The translations under genes and the position numbers were made by a program. Source: Candidatus Bathyarchaeota archaeon (GTDB taxonomy: Archaea; Thermoproteota; Bathyarchaeia; Bathyarchaeales; Bathycorpusculaceae). From it: a DNA stretch of 64,000 nucleotides. Shown here one piece after another: positions 26,505 to 35,517 of this stretch (position 1 is the first letter of the stretch; every line of letters starts with the position of its first letter). A model generated the notes under the pieces. The model made no database searches. It worked only from the letters and a program-made list of their open reading frames with translations, and was not told where the DNA came from. The stretch covers positions 427,064-491,063 of the forward strand of contig JAOZIE010000023.1 in the NCBI GenBank assembly GCA_026014485.1. Reading direction: 5' to 3'.

Positions 26505-27179
26505 TTGGATTCAAACAGAAAAACTGCGATACTATTTGGAGTGCTGTTCATAATTGCAACTCTTGCACCCATGCTGAGCATTGTTTTCATAGGGTCCATC
26601 TATGATGCGGATTACCTAGCCGCTGTCGCTGCAAACGAAAATCAAGTGTTAATGGGCATACTGCTGTTGTTAGCTATGACTGCTTCAATCGTTGCCATCC
26701 CAATTTTGATGTTTCCAGTCTTGAAAAAGCAAAGTGAAAGTTTAGCTCTTGGATACGTTGGCGCGAGGATTTTTGAAGGTTTCTTCAGCGCTGTCAATGT
26801 ACTCAGTCTGCTGTCACTGCTGTCTCTAAGTCGAGAATTTGTGAAGGCAGGCGCTTCAACGGCATCATTTTTCCAAACTTCAGGCGCTTTAGTACTGGCA
26901 GGCTTTGACTGGGGTTCTATGATGCTGGACTTCCCGTTCACTATAGGTGCCCTAGTGTTCAATTACTTGTTGTATAAATCAAAACTCATCCCTAGATGGC
27001 TATCCGTCTTGGGTCTAATTGGCGCCGCATTGTGGCTGTCCACGGTTCCTCTGCGTATGTTCGGCGTTTTTCCTGCATCGATGGAAATTTTGGCTCTACC
27101 CATAGCCGCGCAGGAAATGATTTTCGCCGTGTGGCTCATAGTCAAAGGATTTAATCTTAGACAGGAGAAAAAAATATGA
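26505..27179 (+). CDS. DUF4386-type multi-pass membrane protein
   Basis: The 224-residue protein has about six membrane segments. The N-terminal KTAILFGVLFIIATLAPMLS, the YVGARIFEGFFSAVNVLSLL segment and the C-terminal RWLSVLGLIGAALWL are typical of the DUF4386 family, whose function is not known. TTG at 26505 is preceded by GAGGG 5-8 nt upstream, and TTCTTATAAG near 26409-26418 gives a TATA box. No operon partner is evident, as the radB start is 200 bp downstream. Confidence 0.75.
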   Translation: MDSNRKTAILFGVLFIIATLAPMLSIVFIGSIYDADYLAAVAANENQVLMGILLLLAMTASIVAIPILMFPVLKKQSESLALGYVGARIFEGFFSAVNVLSLLSLLSLSREFVKAGASTASFFQTSGALVLAGFDWGSMMLDFPFTIGALVFNYLLYKSKLIPRWLSVLGLIGAALWLSTVPLRMFGVFPASMEILALPIAAQEMIFAVWLIVKGFNLRQEKKI

Positions 27180-27386
27180 AAACCGACCTACAGAGAAAAA
27201 CAACCTCCCCGCATCCATTAACAAAGGACACAAAAAGGAAACGTAGCATCACTGTAACGCCAACAACGCATGACTTTTCAACAGCACCTTCTGTCTACAC
27301 TTAACTCAACTAAACGCGGATTTAGGGCGCCTAATCAGCAATACAAGTTATTAGCTTCAACCGTGTACTTCTCAGCGTGCATTACC

Positions 27387-28088
27387 GTGACGGAAAGACT
27401 TTCAACTGGAAGCAGTTGTATTGATGGATGTCTTGAGGGGGGAATCGCAGCCGAAACCGTAACCCTGATTTACGGCGAACCTGAAACAGGAAAAACCACC
27501 CTTGCCATCCAGTGCGCCGCAAACTGTGCCCTCCGCCAGAAACTTAAAACCCTATTCATAGACTGCGACAACACTTTCAGCACGGAACGCCTCAGCCAAA
27601 TCACCCAAGAAGAATTCAGCCTATCCGCTGAACAGATTATCCTGATGAAGCCCAAAAACTTCGCTGAACAAACCGCTGTTGTGGATAACCTGTCAGATTA
27701 CACCGAACGAAACTTCGGCTTAGTCATCATCGACACGTTCAACTCGCTTTACCGAGCAAAAATCGCCGAAACCTCAACCAAACCCAAAGCCTCCTTTGCC
27801 GTCAACCGCGAACTGAACAGGCAAATGGCGATTCTGGCACAGACCGCAAAAACCCGACGCATCCCCGTGGTTATAACTAGCCAAGTTACGGCTGTTTTCA
27901 ACCAAACCTTCGTGGGCGTGGCGCCAGTTGCTACTAGGGTGCTACGTTTCTGGGCAGACAACGTTTTGGCGTTGAAACCCACGGAAAACCCGCAGGTAAT
28001 CAAGGCGGTTCTGGAAAAAAACCGTAACCCTCAAGAAGCAACCTGCTATTTGAGAATATCACAAACAGGTATACACGACTTAGAGTAG
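27387..28088 (+). CDS. radB: RadB, archaeal RecA/Rad51 paralogue
   Basis: RadB is an ATP-binding recombination mediator related to RadA. With start GTG 27387, RLSTGSSCIDGCLEGGI opens the ATPase core, GEPETGKTT (30-38) is Walker A, and LVIIDTFNSLY is Walker B. PVVITSQVTAVF and VLRFWADNVLAL follow as in RadB. The frame is open from 27270, but a TTATTAG element at 27348-27354 places transcription start near 27375, which excludes that start. The result (233 residues) fits RadB, which lacks the N-terminal HhH domain of RadA. carS follows 7 bp downstream. Confidence 0.85.
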   Translation: MTERLSTGSSCIDGCLEGGIAAETVTLIYGEPETGKTTLAIQCAANCALRQKLKTLFIDCDNTFSTERLSQITQEEFSLSAEQIILMKPKNFAEQTAVVDNLSDYTERNFGLVIIDTFNSLYRAKIAETSTKPKASFAVNRELNRQMAILAQTAKTRRIPVVITSQVTAVFNQTFVGVAPVATRVLRFWADNVLALKPTENPQVIKAVLEKNRNPQEATCYLRISQTGIHDLE

Positions 28089-28095
28089 TTGAAGC

Positions 28096-28590
28096 ATGGA
28101 ACTGGCAGCCTTAATCGTTGAAGCATTAAAATTCATTTTCCCAGCCTACTGTGCAAACGCCGCCCCCGTTCTGGGCAAAGGAAAAAAACCCATGGACTTG
28201 GGAAAGAACTTTTACGACGGCAAACGCATCTTCGGCGCCCACAAAACCTTCCGAGGCTTCTTCGCAGGCTTAGCCATAGGCTCAATGGTGGGCGTATTAG
28301 ACTGCCTGCTGTTCGGCTACCCCTGGCTATTCGCGGTTGCCACACCTTTGGGTGCACTACTGGGTGACTTAGCAGGGGCTTTCGTGAAAAGACGGTTAAA
28401 CCTTGCCCCTGGGGCGTTGCTTCCCGTGGTAGATCAGCTTGACTTCGTGGTGGGCGCCCTCGTGTTTGCATTGCCCTTTATAGTGGTTAGTTGGCAACTT
28501 GCGGTGGCAGTGTTGCTGATTACTCCACCTATTCATCTGCTAACAAACTACGGCGCCTACAAGCTGAAACTGAAAAAGAATCCATGGTAA
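28096..28590 (+). CDS. carS: CDP-archaeol synthase CarS
   Basis: Transfers CTP to 2,3-bis-O-geranylgeranylglycerol phosphate, the step that activates archaeal lipids for polar head-group attachment. It is a small membrane enzyme (164 residues, about four to five helices) with FPAYCANAAPVLGKGKKPMDLG near residues 14-35, RIFGAHKTFRGFFAG (44-58), LLGDLAGAFVKRRLN, and PVVDQLDFVVGA, all CarS hallmarks including the DxxD-type acidic residues. It lies 7 bp after radB, probably in one transcript. Confidence 0.93.
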   Translation: MELAALIVEALKFIFPAYCANAAPVLGKGKKPMDLGKNFYDGKRIFGAHKTFRGFFAGLAIGSMVGVLDCLLFGYPWLFAVATPLGALLGDLAGAFVKRRLNLAPGALLPVVDQLDFVVGALVFALPFIVVSWQLAVAVLLITPPIHLLTNYGAYKLKLKKNPW

Positions 28591-28629
28591 AAAGAAAATA
28601 AAAGAAAAAAGAAAGAACTTTTTGGTTGC

Positions 28630-29052
28630 TTATCCACCTGAGATCTTCAGTCGGATGAAGTATTCTAGGAACAGGTACGCGAGGAAGAGCAGGGTTACAC
28701 CGACTACCATAGTCATGTATGCCTGTCTTGGGCTGTAGGCGTGCTTGGAGCTTTGGTAGAGCGCAATCAAACCGACAAAGCCCATTGCGTAGAGGATAAC
28801 GGATATGACTGTGTCAAAGATGAACTGCTCGCTTAACTGCGGATACAGGAAATAGAACCTTGAGTTATAGTACACCGCTGGATACGGCTGATTGATTATG
28901 TCGTAGATTCCGCCGCCGAAAAGGAACAACGCAGTCCCAATCACAACCCCCGTGACCAGAAGTGACGAAGGCTTCATTGTGGATATTTTGCTAAACCACT
29001 GGCTAAGCGTGAACGAAAGCGATGATGCCTGTTTCTTTGCTTTATCGGACAT
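28630..29052 (-). CDS. Four-helix membrane protein, possibly Ost3/Ost6-like oligosaccharyltransferase subunit
   Basis: The 140-residue protein has four predicted membrane helices (28-46, 75-90, 92-100 extended, 113-131) and an extracellular-looking loop INQPYPAVYYNSRFYFLYPQLSEQF between helices 1 and 2. That loop and the following VISVILYAMGFVGLIAL recall the membrane part of Ost3/Ost6-like proteins known in some archaea, which would act with AglB (encoded 3 kb away). The resemblance is from memory and weak, and an unrelated membrane protein is equally possible. It converges with carS. Confidence 0.45.
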   Translation of the reverse strand: MSDKAKKQASSLSFTLSQWFSKISTMKPSSLLVTGVVIGTALFLFGGGIYDIINQPYPAVYYNSRFYFLYPQLSEQFIFDTVISVILYAMGFVGLIALYQSSKHAYSPRQAYMTMVVGVTLLFLAYLFLEYFIRLKISGG

Positions 29053-29262
29053 TTCATGTTTCCCCGTTTTCAGTCAGGTACTCGGCTACTTCTTTAACAG
29101 TCTCCTGCTGAGGAATTCTCTGCAATCTGACTTAAATATCCTTTCCAAGATGCCCTTAAAGACTTTTCCTAAAACAAGTAGCTGCTGACAAGATTCCCCC
29201 ATCGGCTTCAGATGAGTAACTGCAGAAACCACCCGATGGCAGGCTGTAGCAACGATTGCAGC

Positions 29263-31347
29263 TCATTTTTTTCTTCCCGCCGACTTTTTTGCTGAACATT
29301 CAGGGTTAAAACATAGGTTCCAAGAACGCTTGCCTTTTAGCCAGACCTTAACGGTGAACCAGCCGCAGCTTCTACAAGGCTTACCCGACGGCTTCACGTA
29401 GCCCCTCTGAGGCAGCGGAAACGCCGTTTTGCAGGTGCCGTTGAAGTAGTTGGTGCAGCCCACGAAGCGTTTCCCCGTTTTCTTGGAGTACTGCACTATG
29501 AGGCTGCCGCTTTGGCAGGTGGGGCACTTGCCTATGACCCGCTCTTCCAGCTTCGCTTTGGAGACGGCGCGACTCAGTTGCTCCCCGACTGCCTTCTCGT
29601 TTTCCTTCAGGCTTACCGTCACAGGCTTGAGGATTTCGATTGCGTCGGAGATGATTTCGGCTTTTGTTTTCTGCCCCTGCTTCACCTGAGTCATCTTTTC
29701 TTCCAGCTGCCGCGTGAAATCCACAGAAACCACGCTGGGACAGTACTTACGCAGGACATCCGTCACTTCAAAGCCTAAGTCTGTAACCGCCATCGGCTTT
29801 TCGTGGATGTATTTGCGGTCGCAAAGGGTTTGGATTATGCCCGCCCGTGTCGCCTTTGTTCCGATGTTGCCCTGCTCCATTTTCCTGAGCAAACTGCGGG
29901 GATTGTATCTCGCAGGCGGCTTGGTTACCTTGTCTTCCATGATGAGTTTTTTGACCTGAACTGGTTCCCCTGGGGTCATTTCAGGTAAAGATGTATCCTG
30001 TAGCCGTATGAAGGGCGCATAGACGCATAACCACCCCTCCCGCAATGTTTTCTTGCCGTTCAAAAGGAATCCTTCGCCTTCGATGGTTAGGGTAGCCGTC
30101 ACGGTTTCCCGCAGTGCTGGTTCACCGAAGGCAGCCATGAACCTGCGGACGACAAGGTCGTAGACGTTTTTTTCTGCGCCAACAAGGCTTTTCTGCGGCA
30201 GCTTTCCCGTGGGGAAAATCGCCGGGTGCGCGGAATCCGTCTTTTTCCCTTCCACAGGTTTTAACTCGGGTTTAGCAAGCAGTTCCCCCGCGAGTGTGGT
30301 GTATGCACGGTTTTTTGCAAGATTTTTGAGGATTCTTTCATATCCAATGCTCTGCGGAAGTTTCTGGCTGCTGGTTCGCGGGTAAGAAATCAAGGCGTCC
30401 AGATACAGTTTCTGCGCAGCGCCTGAGGTGCGTATGGGTGTGTATCCGAAGATGCGGTAAGCCTCCGACTGCAGCGAACCCAAATCAAACGGGCACGGCG
30501 GCGACTGCTGAAGCCTTGTTTTCTCCACGGCTTCCACTACACCCGTGTTTCTTCTACAGCGTTCCACCACCGCCTCAGCTTCCTGCTTAACCGTGAAGGC
30601 GCTTTTTTCGTGGAACGCTTCGAGAACTGCGTTGCCCACCTTGACTTTTGCTTTTATAGTCCAGTAAGGTTGAGGAACAAAGCTGGCTATGCGCTTTTCC
30701 CGCAGGGCAAGGAACTTCAGGGTTGGACCTTGAACGCGCCCAGTGCTTAAGGTGGCGTACTGGTTGCTGTAATTTTTCGCTGCACTCGTTAAAGCACGGG
30801 ACAGATTAATGCCGTAGAGCCAGTCAACCTCATGTCTTGCCAGCCCCGCTTCAATCAGCCCAAAATCCAGATGCGGCAGCGGCGACGCAAAAGATTTCTG
30901 CAGTTCCTCCTCGGTCAACGTTGAGTATTTCATGCGTTTTGCTTCTTTCTCCTTGCCGCTGCATGTGTACTTGAGGATACAGTAGCCGATGATGCTGCCC
31001 TCTATGTCGTAATCGCAGGCGTCAATGAATGCGTCTGCTTTTTCTGCGAGCTTTGCGATGGTTTGCAGCCAAACGCGGATTCGGCTAGCTTTGCGTTCTG
31101 CCTTGTACCGTGGCACCCATTCATAGTCAAAAACAGGGTACTTACCCCGCACAGCAGCAGAAACAGTATAGAGGTGACCCAACGCAGGAACAATTACGAG
31201 TTTTCCGCCTCGAATAGCTTCGTAGTAGGGGACTCCGTTTTCCAGTTTCCGCTTAGGCTTACCGTCAATATCCAGCGCGATAGCTATGCGGTTGGCCGCA
31301 TCAGGCTTTTCAGTTACAATAAAGGTGTACCCTTCCAAATGGTGCAT
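29263..31347 (-). CDS. topA: Archaeal type IA DNA topoisomerase (topoisomerase I)
   Basis: Relaxes negative supercoils by transient 5'-phosphotyrosine breaks. MHHLEGYTFIVTEKPDAANRIA starts the Toprim domain, with CDYDIEGSIIG supplying the D-x-D-x-E metal site. ALISYPRTSSQKLP contains the catalytic tyrosine. The C-terminus has two zinc ribbons (CPTCQSGSL...CTNYFNGTC and CRSC...CFNPEC). The frame is open to 31509, but that would overlap the divergent zinc-ribbon gene at 31493. A TATA element on the minus strand near 31385 supports ATG 31347, giving 694 residues, normal for the archaeal family. Confidence 0.93.
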   Translation of the reverse strand: MHHLEGYTFIVTEKPDAANRIAIALDIDGKPKRKLENGVPYYEAIRGGKLVIVPALGHLYTVSAAVRGKYPVFDYEWVPRYKAERKASRIRVWLQTIAKLAEKADAFIDACDYDIEGSIIGYCILKYTCSGKEKEAKRMKYSTLTEEELQKSFASPLPHLDFGLIEAGLARHEVDWLYGINLSRALTSAAKNYSNQYATLSTGRVQGPTLKFLALREKRIASFVPQPYWTIKAKVKVGNAVLEAFHEKSAFTVKQEAEAVVERCRRNTGVVEAVEKTRLQQSPPCPFDLGSLQSEAYRIFGYTPIRTSGAAQKLYLDALISYPRTSSQKLPQSIGYERILKNLAKNRAYTTLAGELLAKPELKPVEGKKTDSAHPAIFPTGKLPQKSLVGAEKNVYDLVVRRFMAAFGEPALRETVTATLTIEGEGFLLNGKKTLREGWLCVYAPFIRLQDTSLPEMTPGEPVQVKKLIMEDKVTKPPARYNPRSLLRKMEQGNIGTKATRAGIIQTLCDRKYIHEKPMAVTDLGFEVTDVLRKYCPSVVSVDFTRQLEEKMTQVKQGQKTKAEIISDAIEILKPVTVSLKENEKAVGEQLSRAVSKAKLEERVIGKCPTCQSGSLIVQYSKKTGKRFVGCTNYFNGTCKTAFPLPQRGYVKPSGKPCRSCGWFTVKVWLKGKRSWNLCFNPECSAKKSAGRKK

Positions 31348-31492
31348 CGCTCTATTGTGATTCGACCTTTCCCGAAAATAAACGTTGCAGTTACGCTGAT
31401 TAGCTCTTTCGCAGAAACTAAGTTCACGACGACGGACGGAAGCAATCGATAAATATGTCCAATGTGTTTCTTTAGATTCAGAGGGGAACGGA

Positions 31493-31657
31493 TTGCCGCA
31501 GCGTGTCATCTGTAATGGTTGCCGTCATGTTTTGTATGAAGGCGCGGAGCTTAAACCTCCTGATGAAATTATCCATCAGTACGACGGGAAATGCCCCAAC
31601 TGCGGGAGAAAACTGTCTCTGTTACCCATAGAAGTTGAAGTAAAACCCACAAAATAG
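31493..31657 (+). CDS. 54-residue zinc-ribbon protein
   Basis: GAGGGG at 31481-31486 lies 6 nt before a TTG start, and a CGATAAATA TATA-like box lies near 31448-31456. The protein has two CxxC knuckles, CNGC (7-10) and CPNCGRKL (34-41), separated by 23 residues that include YEGAELKPPDEI. That is the layout of small archaeal zinc-ribbon proteins found beside information-processing genes. It is divergent from topA. Function unknown; binding to nucleic acid or a protein complex is possible. Confidence 0.7.
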   Translation: MPQRVICNGCRHVLYEGAELKPPDEIIHQYDGKCPNCGRKLSLLPIEVEVKPTK

Positions 31658-31776
31658 CGGGACACAGCGAAAACCCTGAACACAAGTTTTTCCGAAGATA
31701 CCCCCGGAGAACACAGCCAAACCCGCTTGAAAACCACCTTTTCAAAAGAAAAACGCAAAACTTGGGAGGAGGTTCT

Positions 31777-31938
31777 ATGGAGATTCTGTACGCATTCTTT
31801 TATGGAAAAGTTACAGGTGCCTCTTCAAAACGGTTTTCGAGGTTAAAGCAAAACTGTGGGTATATGGCTGCGTTTGGCGGGCATCTCAGCCGGCTGGTGC
31901 CCTTTTTTTGGCGGGTGCAGAAAAGGCCTTCCTGTTGA
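31777..31938 (+). CDS. Possible 53-residue basic protein with strong ribosome binding site
   Basis: GGGAGGAGG ends 4 nt before an ATG that opens a 53-codon frame beginning MEILYAFFYGKVTGASSKRF and ending in TGA. The protein would be basic and moderately hydrophobic. Codon choice is less typical than in neighbours, and no family is recognised. The 448-bp gap 31658-32105 otherwise holds the A/T-rich promoter of aglB near 32060-32090. Confidence 0.35.
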   Translation: MEILYAFFYGKVTGASSKRFSRLKQNCGYMAAFGGHLSRLVPFFWRVQKRPSC

Positions 31939-32105
31939 GGCGGACTGCCAGTTTAAGACCGTATGTTATGGTAGTGTAGCTCAGTCCTAGTGTGCCGTTT
32001 TCCCTTTGGGTCTTGGTTTTGTTGGAAAGGAATATATGAATGGCGCTATGATATAACCCAATAACCGCAAAAATAATAAACATCGCAAATAATCTGTGAG
32101 AAGAG

Positions 32106-34403
32106 ATGGCTCTAATGGGGTTCAAGCAGACACTGTCAAAAGGACTTAAAGGATTTGGGCGAGTCCAAGTTAGTCACGGAGCAGTCATAACCTATACAGC
32201 TTTGCTCCTTATATTGTTCATAGCTTTTACTATTCGCGTTTTGCCCATACGCTGGGAAATACCTGCAGGCACGTTGGGGCTCAACGAGTTTGACCCCTAC
32301 TACCAGTATACAGCAACAAACTACATGGTCCAGCATGGTCTGCTGTCGCCTTACTGGCCAACTCACTGGATAAACACGCAGCAATTCTACCCTGCAGGTA
32401 TAGACATGGGTATGTCTTTGCCTTCACTTCCGATGACGGCAGCCGCCCTTTTCAACATTATCTCCGCTTTAGGCGTCAGTATTGACGTCATGTCGTTCTG
32501 CGCCCTCTTAGCGCCAGTCTTGGGCACCCTCGCAGTTTTCATAATCTACTTCCTCGGAAAAGACATGGGCGGCAAAAACGTTGGATTACTAGCCGCGCTT
32601 GTGCTGGCTTTAAGCCCGTCCGTGATTCAACGGTCTTCTCTGGGCTTTTTCGACACCGAAACAGTCGGTGTAATCGCGCTGTTAATGTTCATATTCCTGT
32701 TCCTACGTGCGATTGAGCCGACTAGGTCCCTGCGTTCCATGATGCTGTATTCGTTGGGTGCCGCAGGAGCGTTAGCTTACTTTAGCGGTGGATGGGGCGC
32801 CGCTTACTTCCTGATAGGTCTAGCTGTCCTGTTCGTGCTAACCCTAGTGCTGATAAAACGGTACAGCCAAAGACTGCTGATTTCCTACAGCATAACTTTC
32901 GGCTTGGGTCTCTTCATAGCGACTATGGTTCCCTTCCTTTCCCCAAGCTACTTAACAACCGGTGTCGTGCTTCCTGTTGCAGGCGTCTTTGTAATACTCT
33001 GTATTGCGGAAGTCTTACGCGCCCAAATATCTGCCCGAACCAAAACGATTGTTGCAGCCGCCTTCTTGGTTGTCTTGGTCGCTGGCGTTGCTGCCATAGC
33101 AGGATTCGGCGACATATCCAACATAGCCGCCAAGTTCGGTTCAGTTATTGACCCCTTCGAACGCGCCTCCTTGCCTATAATCGAGTCAGTGGCTGAACAC
33201 AGGATAACCGCGTGGGGCTCGATTTACTATGAGTTAGGCATTGGTGTTTTGTTCTTCCTGCTGGGCCTATACTTTGCATTAAAGAATCCGACCACCCGAA
33301 ACGTGTTTCTGGTGATTTTCGGAATGACCACTTTGTACTTTGCAGGTTCAATGGTGCGGCTGCTTGTCTTGTTAGCTCCAGCGTTTGCCCTTTTGGCGGC
33401 GATTGGAGTTATGAGCTTACTTAAGCCGTTTTACACGTTGCTCAGAGAGTCCGGTGTTCGGGCTACTGTGAAATCTAAGCGTGGTCTTAAGAGAATAAGC
33501 AGAGAATACAGCGCAATCGTTGTTGTTATTGTGTTCCTGCTGTTGATGTCTAACTACGCGTTTATGCCTCAATCTGGAGGTCAACCCAGACTGTACAATT
33601 CAGTGTACGGTCCGATAACCATCAGCGCCTCAAGTCTTCCTATAGGTGGGCAGTATCTTCAGGAGCCTATTCCTCCGTGGCGGGACATGCTAAGCTACAC
33701 TAGAAACAATTTGCAGTCTACCTCGGTAGTTTGCAGTTGGTGGGACTACGGTGACTGGCTAGGTATGCTTGGCAATGTCACAACGTTATGTGATAACACA
33801 ACCTCAAACACTACGCAGATTGAAAACGTAGCATACGCCATGATGGTAAACGAAACTCAATCGGCGAAGATGCTAAAACACTATGATGTCCAATATATGC
33901 TGGTGTTCGTGACGCTGCAGGTTGAAGTTACAAGCGATGGCTCTATTTCAGGCGTGAGCTTTGCTGGTTACGGCGACGAAGGAAAATGGTACTGGATGGC
34001 ACGAATCTCTGGAGAAGCAGAAAGCCGATTCCTGACCGATGACACGTTTGGTACAAGCTGGATGAATGACGATTACCGATGGACAGACGAAACAGCCTTC
34101 GGCAACACAACATCAGACAGCTCAGGCAACCAGCAATTCGTCTACAACGACATGGGACTAAACTCAACCGTATACAAGCTGATGAGCGCCACAGAGCAGC
34201 AGTGGGCAGCCCAATATGGCCTAACAGTCTCCGACCAAAAAGCCGAAGCCCCCGAATACTTCAACCAAGTCTACATTGCAGGGCTTGACATCGACGCATA
34301 CACCGCAGCATACCTCTACGGCGGCTTGGTTCCATTAGTTGCTCTCTACGAATTCGACTGGGACGCATACAACGCAGCCACCAACTCAACAGCTACGCCC
34401 TAA
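32106..34403 (+). CDS. aglB: Oligosaccharyltransferase AglB (STT3 family)
   Basis: Transfers the lipid-linked glycan to Asn-X-Ser/Thr sequons outside the membrane. EFDPYYQYTATNYM (61-74) contains the conserved catalytic aspartate of the first external loop, LGFFDTETVG the next acidic motif, and SWWDYGDWLGML (from about 544) the WWDYG signature. The N-terminal two thirds have about 11-13 membrane helices, and the rest is the extracytoplasmic domain. ATG 32106 follows GTGAGAAGAG. The GlcNAc-1-phosphate transferase gene begins 14 bp downstream, so lipid-linked glycan synthesis starts from the same operon. Many surface proteins in this window are sequon-rich. Confidence 0.95.
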   Translation: MALMGFKQTLSKGLKGFGRVQVSHGAVITYTALLLILFIAFTIRVLPIRWEIPAGTLGLNEFDPYYQYTATNYMVQHGLLSPYWPTHWINTQQFYPAGIDMGMSLPSLPMTAAALFNIISALGVSIDVMSFCALLAPVLGTLAVFIIYFLGKDMGGKNVGLLAALVLALSPSVIQRSSLGFFDTETVGVIALLMFIFLFLRAIEPTRSLRSMMLYSLGAAGALAYFSGGWGAAYFLIGLAVLFVLTLVLIKRYSQRLLISYSITFGLGLFIATMVPFLSPSYLTTGVVLPVAGVFVILCIAEVLRAQISARTKTIVAAAFLVVLVAGVAAIAGFGDISNIAAKFGSVIDPFERASLPIIESVAEHRITAWGSIYYELGIGVLFFLLGLYFALKNPTTRNVFLVIFGMTTLYFAGSMVRLLVLLAPAFALLAAIGVMSLLKPFYTLLRESGVRATVKSKRGLKRISREYSAIVVVIVFLLLMSNYAFMPQSGGQPRLYNSVYGPITISASSLPIGGQYLQEPIPPWRDMLSYTRNNLQSTSVVCSWWDYGDWLGMLGNVTTLCDNTTSNTTQIENVAYAMMVNETQSAKMLKHYDVQYMLVFVTLQVEVTSDGSISGVSFAGYGDEGKWYWMARISGEAESRFLTDDTFGTSWMNDDYRWTDETAFGNTTSDSSGNQQFVYNDMGLNSTVYKLMSATEQQWAAQYGLTVSDQKAEAPEYFNQVYIAGLDIDAYTAAYLYGGLVPLVALYEFDWDAYNAATNSTATP

Positions 34404-34417
34404 GGTGAAACAGTAGA

Positions 34418-35290
34418 GTGTGGCCAAAAGTCCCCGATCAACACAAGCCAGGCAAACCGCTTGTTCCGTGGGGCTTAGGCGTCACCTACGTGCTCTTCGC
34501 CACCGTATACCTTTTTTTGGTTTATTTCTTGAAAGTTGACTCCGCCGCCAACGGGGTTTCTGCTTCTTTAACTTTGGCTGTGTGCATCCTGTTCGGCGGC
34601 TTCATGGGCATGCTTGACGACTGGATAGACCTGAAGTGGCGCTACAAAGCCTTCATACCCCTCATCGCAGCGTTGCCCCTCATGTACTATGCCATAGCCA
34701 ACTCCGAAACCGTGCGAACCTCCATCTCGCTGCCCTTCATCGGCTTAATTCAGTTCGGCGACTTCTACTACTTCCTCATAATCCCCCTGATGGTGATGAT
34801 AGTAACCAACGCCATAAACATGCTCGGCGGACTAAACGGGCTAGAAACCTTGTGCCCCGCAATCGTCCTCATCGGGCTCACCACGCTAGCGCCCGCCTCC
34901 GCGCAACTGCTCATGATAGGTCCCCTTGTCTTCTGGCTGATTCTTTCCTACTTCAACTTGCAAGGAAAACTCTTCGTCGGAAACACAGGCTCCTTTGCCA
35001 TCGGCTTAACGGTCACCGCGTTTGCAGTCGTCACCGACTTGAAGTCAAGCATGCTGATTTCCATTCTACCCTACATCTTTAACTCGTCATTTATTCTGCT
35101 GTCTGTCTTCTTTGTTAGAAAGAAAGCAAACGTTATCTTCGACGGCAAACGCCTCATCTCCGAACACAGACGTAGCATAGTTACACTGCTGACATATCGA
35201 AGACCCCTAACTGAACGCCAAGTTGTCGCCGCAATCGCCGTCATAGTCGCTGTCTTCACAGTACTTGGCGTCCTCTACCAGTTCCTGTAG
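34418..35290 (+). CDS. aglH: UDP-GlcNAc:dolichyl-phosphate GlcNAc-1-phosphate transferase (Alg7/MraY family)
   Basis: First step of lipid-linked oligosaccharide assembly. A ten-helix enzyme of 290 residues with GMLDDWIDLKWRYK (64-77, the DDxxD metal site), TNAINMLGGLNGLE (substrate site near 129-142), FVGNTGSFAIG, and SEHRRSIVTLL with the basic motif of the last cytosolic loop. VPDQHKPGKPLVPWGLG at the start is the N-terminal motif of the Alg7 type. Start GTG 34418, 14 bp after aglB. The sugar is inferred from the family; GalNAc- or other HexNAc-phosphate transfer cannot be excluded. Confidence 0.85.
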   Translation: MWPKVPDQHKPGKPLVPWGLGVTYVLFATVYLFLVYFLKVDSAANGVSASLTLAVCILFGGFMGMLDDWIDLKWRYKAFIPLIAALPLMYYAIANSETVRTSISLPFIGLIQFGDFYYFLIIPLMVMIVTNAINMLGGLNGLETLCPAIVLIGLTTLAPASAQLLMIGPLVFWLILSYFNLQGKLFVGNTGSFAIGLTVTAFAVVTDLKSSMLISILPYIFNSSFILLSVFFVRKKANVIFDGKRLISEHRRSIVTLLTYRRPLTERQVVAAIAVIVAVFTVLGVLYQFL

Positions 35291-35415
35291 TCCACCCCGC
35301 AGGTCTGCTTATTTGAACAGTTCTTTTTGACGGTTTTTCTTTTTACATTCCTCAAGAACTCTTAATAGCAACTGAAGACGGGTCTTTTTCTGCAAGACAA
35401 AGGTTTGTTTATAGG

Positions 35416-35471
35416 TTAGTCAAGAAAATTTGACCAACATTCTGTCTGCTTAGTCAAGAAAGCTTGACAAA
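35416..35471 (+). promoter_or_regulatory. Tandem palindromic operator pair upstream of surface protein
   Basis: Two copies of TTAGTCAA-N6-TTGAC(N)AA lie at 35416-35437 and 35450-35471, their starts 34 bp apart. The second ends about 6 bp before a CTTTATTAA TATA box (35476-35484). Sequence and position match the pair at 8953-9018; the spacing differs by 10 bp, one helical turn, which keeps both sites on the same face of the DNA. Confidence 0.75.
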
Positions 35472-35517
35472 AAGCGCTTTATTAACGAACCGCCAATTTC
35501 TCCAAAGGGGTCGCTGA

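Noticed and set aside
31886..32125. 79-codon minus-strand frame across the aglB promoter
   Set aside because: Antisense to the promoter and start of aglB; no ribosome binding site and no recognisable domain.
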